Shown here piece after piece: positions 1-6,400 of a stretch of 15,100 nucleotides of DNA (the first letter of the stretch is position 1; every line of letters begins with the position of its first letter). The notes under the pieces were generated by a model, which did no database searches, had not been told where the DNA came from, and saw nothing but the letters and a program-made list of their open reading frames with translations. The stretch is from Clostridiales bacterium. Its GTDB lineage: Bacteria > Bacillota > Clostridia > Oscillospirales > Oscillospiraceae. The position numbers and the translations under genes were made by a program. The DNA lies in contig DQDL01000106.1 in assembly GCA_003533405.1 (NCBI GenBank), positions 429 through 15,528 of the forward strand, written 5' to 3'.

Positions 1-339
1 GGGCGAAACCGCAGGGAAGAGGCGCACGACGCTTCGGCTCACGCCGAGATCGAGGCCATTCGCATGGCCTGCGACGCTGTCGGCGACTGGCGCCTGAGCG
101 GCTGCACCATATTCGTCACGCTTGAGCCCTGCCCGATGTGCGCAGGCGGGATAATCAATTCAAGAATACCTACCGTCGTGTTCGGCGCAAAGGACGAAAA
201 CACCGGCTCCTGCGGCAGCGTCATAAACCTATTTGAGGAGCGCTACGGGCACAAACCGGCCGTGTTCGGCGGCGTTAAGGCACAGCAGTCGGCGGAATTA
301 TTAAAAAGCTTCTTTAACGAAAAACGGACTTCTCATTGA
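1..339 (+). CDS. tadA: tRNA-specific adenosine deaminase TadA, 3' part
   Basis: The first 112 visible residues are the C-terminal three quarters of a cytidine/deoxycytidylate deaminase-fold protein; the start lies off the left edge. The zinc site is intact: HAEIEAI at visible residues 14-20 supplies the His ligand and the catalytic Glu, and PCPMCAG at 43-49 supplies the two Cys ligands. This motif spacing, with the RNRREE lead-in and the FGAKDENTGSCGS stretch, is typical of TadA, which converts the wobble adenosine of tRNA-Arg(ACG) to inosine in the cytoplasm. The family is usually 150-165 residues, so about 40 are missing. The last codons and the TGA at 337-339 lie inside the terminator hairpin, so the final residues (NEKRTSH) are encoded by terminator DNA. 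A guanine or other CDA-fold deaminase is possible but less likely. Confidence 0.93.
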   Translation, partial: GRNRREEAHDASAHAEIEAIRMACDAVGDWRLSGCTIFVTLEPCPMCAGGIINSRIPTVVFGAKDENTGSCGSVINLFEERYGHKPAVFGGVKAQQSAELLKSFFNEKRTSH

Positions 340-354
340 GAAGTCCGTTTTTTT
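321..354. terminator. Bidirectional terminator between tadA and the phosphoribosyltransferase
   Basis: A perfect 14-bp stem (321-334 with 338-351) has a 3-nt loop. On the plus strand it runs into a T tract (348-354) and ends tadA. On the minus strand the complement also gives a run of five T's after the stem and would end the convergent gene whose stop is at 370-372. The tadA stop codon is within the hairpin. Confidence 0.9.
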
Positions 355-369
355 GTTTGGTGTTAAAAA

Positions 370-927
370 TTATTTTTCTTTGATCGTGCCGTCGGGATTG
401 AACACGGGCAGGGGAGCGAGGGTGATGATATCGTCTCTGTCGGCAGCGTCACCCTCGGCGAGGACTGCCATTCTGCCGACGATGATGCCGCCGGCTGCGG
501 TGACGAGCTTTTCCATAGCACGCAGGCTCTCACCGGTGGAAATGACATCGTCAACAATGAGCATACGCTTGCCCTTAATAAGCTCTGCGTCTGCGGTGTC
601 AATGATAAGTCTCTGAACGCTCATGGTGGTGATGGACTTGACGGAGACTTCAAAAACGCCGGTCATGTAGGCCTTGGGGACCTTCCTTGCGAGGAAGTAC
701 TTCTCAGCGCCGCTCTGACGAGCCATCTCGTAAAGCAGGGGAATGGCCTTTGCCTCGGGAGCGATTATGTAGTCATACTCGGGTGCACGCTTTAACAGCT
801 CAGCCGCACAGTGTACGGTCAGTTCTACATCGCCGAACATGACAAAGGCTCCAATGTACAGGTCGTCGGTGACCTTGCACAGGGGAAGCTCACGCTTTAA
901 GCCGGCAATGTCCATTTCGTAAGTCAT
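370..927 (-). CDS. Type I phosphoribosyltransferase (adenine/xanthine PRT-like)
   Basis: The 185-residue protein carries the PRPP-binding signature LIVDDVISTGES at residues 123-134, the hallmark of type I phosphoribosyltransferases. APEAKAIPLLYEMAR (56-70) resembles the purine-PRT segment that precedes the flexible loop. Length and motif order fit adenine or xanthine phosphoribosyltransferase, cytoplasmic salvage enzymes that join a free purine base to PRPP. The exact base cannot be read from the sequence, so I give no symbol. The open frame extends upstream to 1119, but that extension crosses an AT-rich promoter region. The start at 927 has a GGAG ribosome site 7 nt upstream. The gene is convergent with tadA, shares its terminator, and is divergent from the symporter. 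A PRT-like regulator (PurR type) is less likely because no N-terminal helix-turn-helix is present. Confidence 0.85.
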   Translation of the reverse strand: MTYEMDIAGLKRELPLCKVTDDLYIGAFVMFGDVELTVHCAAELLKRAPEYDYIIAPEAKAIPLLYEMARQSGAEKYFLARKVPKAYMTGVFEVSVKSITTMSVQRLIIDTADAELIKGKRMLIVDDVISTGESLRAMEKLVTAAGGIIVGRMAVLAEGDAADRDDIITLAPLPVFNPDGTIKEK

Positions 928-1000
928 TATATATCTCCATTCTGCTGCATGGCAGCCTGCCGTGATTAGCGGACACGGCGACCGTAGTAAAAACAATATT

Positions 1001-1028
1001 ATTTTACAATATAAATTCAAAAAATCAA
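1001..1028 (-). promoter_or_regulatory. Candidate promoter of the phosphoribosyltransferase gene
   Basis: Read on the minus strand, TTGATT (1028-1023) and TAAAAT (1006-1001) are separated by 16 nt. This predicts a leader of about 65 nt before the start at 927. The local AT-richness makes chance matches more likely. Confidence 0.45.
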
Positions 1029-1144
1029 GTGCGGCAAGAAATAATTCACAAAAATTATTAATACAGAGCAGGACGAGCGTGCAAAGAAACTTAACACGGA
1101 TGTGAATTTTCGTTAACATTTAGGCCGAAAAACTCGACAATTAT

Positions 1145-1197
1145 TTAGCAATAATAAAACGATTTAAATCACGACAGTGCAATAATTAGCCATAATA
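1145..1197. repeat. AT-rich direct repeat and palindrome in the divergent intergenic gap
   Basis: The gap 928-1417 (about 490 bp) has no credible gene. Between the two candidate promoters are two near-identical 12-mers, TTAGCAATAATA (1145-1156) and TTAGCCATAATA (1186-1197). They match at 11 of 12 positions, 41 bp apart, close to four helical turns. The perfect 10-bp palindrome GATTTAAATC (1161-1170) lies between them. These could be protein-binding sites or chance in AT-rich DNA. Confidence 0.3.
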
Positions 1198-1284
1198 CCC
1201 ATATGAAATGTGTTAATATTGTCAAAAGTGCATAAAACTTTATCGAAGCAAAGCGAAAGTTAATATTTAAACAGCTCAAAAGTA

Positions 1285-1313
1285 TTGAAAAAAGTGTGAA
1301 TATAGTGTAAAGT
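1285..1313 (+). promoter_or_regulatory. Candidate promoter of the sodium symporter gene
   Basis: TTGAAA (1285-1290) and TAAAGT (1308-1313) are separated by 17 nt. A start near 1320 would leave a leader of about 98 nt, which contains a small hairpin (CCGTG 1369-1373, loop GCAT, CACGG 1378-1382) upstream of the ribosome site. Confidence 0.5.
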
Positions 1314-1417
1314 CTGTTTATAAATTTGGTGGCTTGTTGATTCTAAATTAACATGCACCGGGTTGTTTCCGTGGCATCACGGGTAAAGGTAATTAAATCA
1401 CAAAAGGAGAGAAAGTA

Positions 1418-2860
1418 ATGGAAAAAACAAATCGTGAGGGATTTGCTTCCAATTTTGGCTTCATCATGGCTGCTGTCGGTTCCGCAGTCGGTCTGGGCAA
1501 CATTTGGGGCTTCCCGTACAAAATGGGCCTTAACGGCGGTTTCGCATTCCTCGTCATTTATCTGCTTCTGGCTGTCTTCATTGGTCTTGCCGTCATGGTC
1601 GGCGAGCTCGTCATCGGTCGTAAGACCGGCCTGAGCCCCATCGCAGCATACCGCAAGCTCAGCAAGAAGTTCACCTTCCTCGGCTACATGGCGCTTGCCT
1701 GCCCGTTCCTGATCCTCTGCTTCTACATGGTTCTCGGCGGCATGGTCATGCGTTACGCAGGCGGCTACCTGCTTGCTATGTTCGGCGTTGACACATGGGG
1801 TGTTGCCGACATTTCCACCTACTTCGGCATTTTCACTACCAACGGCACCTCGATGGTCATTTGGACCCTCATCTTCATCGCAATCAATGCAGTCATCGTT
1901 GCAGCGGGCATCGGCGGCGGTATCGAGAAGTTCTGCAATATCGGTATGCCCTGCCTGTTCGTTATCCTCCTCATTGTTATCGTTTATGTTGCCGTTCAGC
2001 CCGGCGCAATGGGCGGCTACCAGTTCATGTTCGGCGTGAACTTCGAGCCCCTGCAGAAGGACTTCCTTACCGTTCTTAAGACTGCGGCAGGTCAGATGTT
2101 CTTCTCACTGTCGCTCGGCATGGGCGCTATGATCACCTACGGCTCTTACCTGAACAAGAAGGAAAAGATCCAGAAGAACGCTGTCATCATCGTTGTTATG
2201 GATACTCTCGTTGCTATCATGGCCGGCATGATCGTTATGCCCGCATGCTACGCATTCCTCGATGGCAACACCAAGGGCGGCCCCGGCCTGCTGTTCCAGT
2301 CCATGCAGATGGTATTCCACAACATGGGCGGCTTCATCGGCAACCTGATGGGCTTCCTGTTCTACTTCCTCGTTTTCATCGCAGCAATTTCTTCCTCCAT
2401 GTCCCTGCTCGAGGCTCTGACCTCCTCCAGCGTTGACCGCAATGTCGAGGCAGGCAAGGCTCCCAACCGCCGCAAGATCGTTATCATCTTCGCTATCCTC
2501 GTTGCCATCTTTGCTCTGCCCAACGCACTTGACGGTATCGGTGCCGGTGTTGCAGGCAATGCAACGCTCCCCACTCCCGCAGAGCTGCTCGGCATGACCG
2601 GAGACTCGGTCAAGATGTGGAACGACTGCTGGCTTGACTTCTATGACATGATCTCCGAAGGTCTGCTTATGCCTATCGGCGCAATGATCATGGCGTTTGC
2701 AATAGGCTGGATCTGGAAGATCGACTTTGTAGTTGAAGAGTGCGAAGCATCCGGACATAAGTTCTGGGGCAAGGCCTTCTTCAACATCTGCTACAAGTTC
2801 ATAACCCCGATCGGTATGCTCGTCGTTCTCTACGGCCAGATCACCTCTTACTTCTTCTAA
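1418..2860 (+). CDS. Sodium-dependent transporter, NSS/SNF family
   Basis: The 480-residue, very hydrophobic protein has the signature start of the neurotransmitter:sodium symporter family. The unwound TM1 segment AAVGSAVGLGN (18-28) is followed by IWGFPY (29-34), LNGGFAF and the GELVIGR loop (62-68). Bacterial members use the sodium gradient to import amino acids or related amines across the cytoplasmic membrane; the substrate is not readable here. Length and about 11-12 hydrophobic spans fit the LeuT fold. Position 31 is Gly where most family members have the Arg of the extracellular gate, while Asp residues at 407 and 410 are present near the expected partner region. The start is set by AAGGAG at 1404-1409, 8 nt upstream. 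The gene is monocistronic, with its own promoter and terminator. Confidence 0.92.
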   Translation: MEKTNREGFASNFGFIMAAVGSAVGLGNIWGFPYKMGLNGGFAFLVIYLLLAVFIGLAVMVGELVIGRKTGLSPIAAYRKLSKKFTFLGYMALACPFLILCFYMVLGGMVMRYAGGYLLAMFGVDTWGVADISTYFGIFTTNGTSMVIWTLIFIAINAVIVAAGIGGGIEKFCNIGMPCLFVILLIVIVYVAVQPGAMGGYQFMFGVNFEPLQKDFLTVLKTAAGQMFFSLSLGMGAMITYGSYLNKKEKIQKNAVIIVVMDTLVAIMAGMIVMPACYAFLDGNTKGGPGLLFQSMQMVFHNMGGFIGNLMGFLFYFLVFIAAISSSMSLLEALTSSSVDRNVEAGKAPNRRKIVIIFAILVAIFALPNALDGIGAGVAGNATLPTPAELLGMTGDSVKMWNDCWLDFYDMISEGLLMPIGAMIMAFAIGWIWKIDFVVEECEASGHKFWGKAFFNICYKFITPIGMLVVLYGQITSYFF

Positions 2861-2871
2861 TCAAAGCATTC

Positions 2872-2897
2872 AAGCAGCGGCTTCGGCCGCTGCTTTT
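2872..2897 (+). terminator. Terminator of the sodium symporter gene
   Basis: A 10-bp stem (2872-2881 with 2886-2895) has a stable TTCG tetraloop and runs into a T tract. It lies 11 bp after the symporter stop codon. Confidence 0.9.
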
Positions 2898-2913
2898 TTA
2901 TATCTATCGGACT

Positions 2914-2947
2914 AAAAAAGCCCCAAGAGTGTTCACTCTTGGGGCTT
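2914..2947 (-). terminator. Orphan minus-strand terminator-like hairpin, left end of the palindromic element
   Basis: A 13-bp perfect stem (2918-2930 with 2935-2947) has a GTTC loop. On the plus strand no T run follows. On the minus strand the stem is followed by six T's (complement of 2914-2919, partly inside the stem), as in an intrinsic terminator. No minus-strand gene lies immediately upstream of it, so it would end read-through from the surface-protein gene or a small RNA. Confidence 0.6.
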
Positions 2948-3200
2948 CAGACTGTCAAAGCACTAAGAAAAATAGACGCAACGAGTAAAAGCCAATACGC
3001 AGCAGGGGGAGTGTGAGGGGGACAAGGTCTCGCCTCAAATTAGATTAAAGCCATCAAAAACGCCTGTTAAGGCTTTTTGACGAGCATAGCGAGATTTTTC
3101 GTGAAGCAAAGCTTCACAAAAAATGTGGCGTGTTCAGCGTGCAAAAAGTCTTATGACTTTTTGCACGCTGAACCCCAAGAGTATTGCCCTCTTGGGGCTT
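2918..3200. repeat. 283-bp palindrome-rich intergenic element with 12-bp terminal inverted repeats
   Basis: The ends are perfect inverted repeats: AAGCCCCAAGAG at 2918-2929 and its complement at 3189-3200. Each end is also a hairpin arm in its own right (2918-2947 and 3173-3197). Inside are further hairpins: 3054-3080 (11 bp with one bulged C), 3095-3123 (7 bp plus a run of five A-T pairs) and 3132-3173 (19 bp). No ORF of credible length or ribosome site is present. The structure is like a MITE or an intergenic palindromic repeat unit. No clear target-site duplication is visible. Whether it occurs elsewhere in the genome cannot be seen from one copy. Confidence 0.5.
3132..3173. repeat. Perfect 19-bp inverted repeat (hairpin)
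   Basis: The arms 3132-3150 and 3155-3173 are exact complements around a TTAT loop. No T tract follows on either strand, so it is not a standard terminator. Its right arm ends at the base where the next hairpin (3173-3181 with 3189-3197, 7-nt loop) begins, so the two structures abut. Confidence 0.85.
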
Positions 3201-3438
3201 ATATCGTTCTATAACGGCTTTGTTATGCAGTAGGGAAGAGCATTACCCCGACAAAAGTACGCTTCTGCGGCGTTTACAGAGTGTTGAGTGATGGCTTATA
3301 TAGCACTGTCGCTTTATATCTGCGACTGTGCGAGGGCTTGCATTGACACTTTGCTCTGTATTTCCGCTGTTTCAGTGCGTTTAGGCTGCGTTATACGGCA
3401 GCTATGGACATTGTTCTCTACGCACAAGCCAATAGAAA
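3201..3438. other. Non-coding gap with no recognisable feature
   Basis: Between the palindromic element and the terminator of the surface-protein gene I see no credible gene, promoter or repeat. A plus-strand reading frame opening at 3288 lacks a ribosome site, crosses the terminator at 3440-3462 and enters the surface gene antisense, so I do not call it. Confidence 0.5.
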
Positions 3439-3462
3439 ACCCCGCCCTTACAAAGGGCGGGG
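3436..3462 (-). terminator. Terminator of the surface-protein gene
   Basis: The GC-rich 10-bp stem 3440-3449 with 3453-3462 has a 3-nt loop and lies 27 bp beyond the stop codon on the minus strand. The complement continues as TTTTC, a short U tract. Confidence 0.85.
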
Positions 3463-3489
3463 CTGAGTTTTGCTTAGATGGGGTATTGC

Positions 3490-6400
3490 TTACTGCTCAC
3501 GCTTGCGACGGACAAGCACTGTGCCGCCGACTGCCATCGAGATGACCAGTACGCCGATCCACAGCTCAACATGGCTGCTATCGCCGGTTTTGGGCTTATC
3601 GGTATTCGACTTTCCGTCGTCCGGCGTATCGGGACTGTTCGGAGTGTCGGGAGCATCCGGAGTGGGCTTGTCGGGATTGTCGGGAGTGGGCTTATCGGGA
3701 TTGTCCGGAGTGGGCTTGTCGGGAGTCTGGACTGCACCGCAGTTTGCGCACACACCATTTACATAGTCATGACCCGTTGCGGGGATGACCTGCGTCTCGC
3801 TGTAGCCGCAATCGCAGCTGCGGGCCTGCTCGCCGGGCTCTGTGCAGGTGGCTTCCTTGGTTACGGTCCATTCGCCGAATGCGTGAGTGTGCTCGGGAAT
3901 CTTGTCGCCGCACACTACATCGGCACGGTCACGGATGCGGATGCGAGGTGCAACTGCTGTGCCGTCGGACAGGGTGAAGGTGTTGTCGTAGGAGGCAAGA
4001 CCGGTGACGGTGATCTCACGGCCGACCTCGGCGTTCACGACATCCTTTGCGGTGGTGATGTAGCCGTCGATGAACACACGGCTCTCATCGCCGTTTGCGT
4101 CCTTGACCATGATGGTCTGAACAAGGCCGTTTGCCATTTCAACACGGGTGATAACGCCCTTGACCGTTACGAGCGAGCCGAGCACGCTGCCGTCGTTTAT
4201 CTGCTTGGAGGTCACAACGGTGGGAGCTACGGGAGTTTCCTCGCCGATCTTCTCGATGCTGCTGACTGCAAGCTGGCGCTCGCCTTGGTAGGAGCTCGTT
4301 GTGCCGCTGATGCGGACCTTGTCGCCGATCTTGAAGTTGCCGGCAACGGGGAAGCAGTTGATGCCTGCGGTGCCGTCCTGGACATAGATGCAGTCGAAGA
4401 ATGCGGTGTCCTTATCGTATCCGGAGGCGTTGGAGGTCACGATGCCTTCGATGGTGTACTTGACATTCTCGTCCTTTTCCGCCTGAACATCGGCGATGGG
4501 CGTGACGGTCACGGGATTTATCATGCTCAGCAGGTTCTCGCAGATGCGGTAGTTGGAGTAGTTCTTCTCTGCTCCGTTATCGACCTGAGCCTGAACCTCA
4601 AAGTTAGACATGAACGCTGCGCCTGAGACGATGATGAGACCCTTGCCGTCAAGCTGCTCGGTCGCCATTACAATCAGGCGATTATCATTTTCCTTGAATG
4701 CGTACTTGGGAGTGCCGGCACCGCCGAGACCGTCGCCATCGACATCGACGGAGTAGGTCGTAGCATGACCGTAAACAACGGGGGAGACGGTGGAGGGAAG
4801 TGTGCTCGCTGCGTTGCCGTTTGCGTCCACTGCGTAGACGGATGCGCCGCCGTAGTGGCTGAAGCGTTCGGTGTAGAGCTTGTCGTACGGGTGGTCAGCA
4901 TCGTAGATGACACCGGCGGTCAGCGGGTTATCGTTATTATAATCGCTGAAATACAGTCTCCACTTATCAACGCCGTCGGCTGCGCTGCGAACATCGTCGT
5001 AGGTCGCATCGTCGCTTATACGCAGGCTTGAGCCGAGCGCCTTGAGCACATCGTTCTGCGTTTCCGCCATGTGCTTTATCGAGGGGTTGTTCAGGATAAC
5101 ATCGAAGTTTTCGTAGTTATCCGACCAGCCTGCGAGAATTACCGTGCCGCCGTTTGCGTTGAACGCCTTGATGGCTGCAAGCTCCTCGGCGGAGTAGGTT
5201 CTCGGGTCAGACTGCGCCGCTTCGAGACGGCGGGAGGGAGCGGTGAGGATAATTGCCTTGTATTTGCTGTTTCCGCAGGCAGCAATGAGGTCGGCGGAGG
5301 TGCCCAGCGTAACGGTGCGCACGCTGTACTGCGCTGCGAGATTGCCGAAGTTGCCCATGGAGTCTTTGTAGTTGCCTGCGACATACTCGTTGTAGTGGGA
5401 GGCATCGATGCCGATATACACGAGCTTGTCTGCGTCCTGAACATCGAGCTCAAGGGTCTTGGTGAAGGTGTATTCGTTGCCGCCCTGCTCGACGACTGCG
5501 GTCACGGTCACGGTGGTGACACGAGCCTTGTCGGGAGTCCACTTGAACGGGATCTCGAGGGTGCTGCCTGCCGCAACGGTGTAGCCGGTCTGGTCAACGC
5601 CGATGCTCACGCCGCCGATGGTGTAGGACAGTGCCTTGACCGTTGCGTCGGTGGTCTCACTGTTGAACATGGTGGTCGTCAGGGTGAGCTCCTCGCCCGT
5701 TACGGGGGTGGAGGTGCCGCACACGAAGCTGGAAACGCCGAGCTTGAGCATTTCGCCGACCCAAACGGGAGCGGTGACTGCAAGGTCGCCGTCAGCCTCG
5801 GTTACACGCACGAAGTAGTAGCTGTAGCTGGGAGCAAGCTGAGCGGTCAGCAGACCTGCTGCGAGCTCGGTGGGATCGTCCCAAGTGTAAACGACCTTGC
5901 CGGAGTTTGCAACGATCTCAACCTTGCTGATGGAATCGGTCTTGTCGGGATCTGCCACGGAGACCTCGATATCGAGTGCCTCGGGAACTGTGGAGAGGGT
6001 GGAGCCCATCATGTTGCCGTTGACGGTGTAGCCAAGCTCAAGGTTCTTGTCCTCGGTCGAGTACATGCGTCTTTCACGGATGGCCTCGTAGATGCCCTCC
6101 TCGCTGAAGTTGTCGGTGATGATAACATCACGGGCGTCGTTTGCGTTGCCCCACTTGCCCTTGTGGTTATCCTGGTTGTTGGTGGGAGCGACATGCCAGC
6201 CCTTGTCAAGAGCCATGATGTAGTACTCATAGCTGGGGTAGTAGCCGCCTGCGCCTATCTGACCTTCGCCGTTGCCGACCTCGACCATGTAGATGCGGGA
6301 GTCGATAACGCCGTCCCAGTAGGAGAAATCGGAGAAGGTGCCGAAGGTGGTGCCGGGGTGGTTGAACTGGCTTATCGAATCGATACCCTCGGACTGGCTG

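Noticed and set aside
928..1119. N-terminal extension of the phosphoribosyltransferase by 64 residues
   Set aside because: The extension lies in AT-rich promoter DNA, has no resemblance to PRT proteins, and the start at 927 has a good ribosome site.
2918..3200. CRISPR array or tRNA cluster as the explanation of the repeats
   Set aside because: The repeats are inverted and of differing sequence, not regularly spaced direct repeats with spacers, and no tRNA cloverleaf or T-loop motif is present.
2900..3205. Target-site duplication ATATC on both sides of the palindromic element
   Set aside because: The left copy (2900-2904) is 13 bp away from the terminal repeat while the right copy (3201-3205) abuts it, so the positions do not match a simple duplication.
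3288..3545. An 85-codon plus-strand frame in the gap before the surface gene
   Set aside because: It has no ribosome site, runs through the GC-rich terminator at 3440-3462 and overlaps the surface gene antisense.
3478..4626. A 382-codon plus-strand frame over the C-terminal part of the surface gene
   Set aside because: It is antisense to the stalk, Cys-rich and OB-like region. Its Gly/Val/Ser repetition at the start mirrors the PDKPTPDN repeats, and it begins inside the terminal codons of the real gene.
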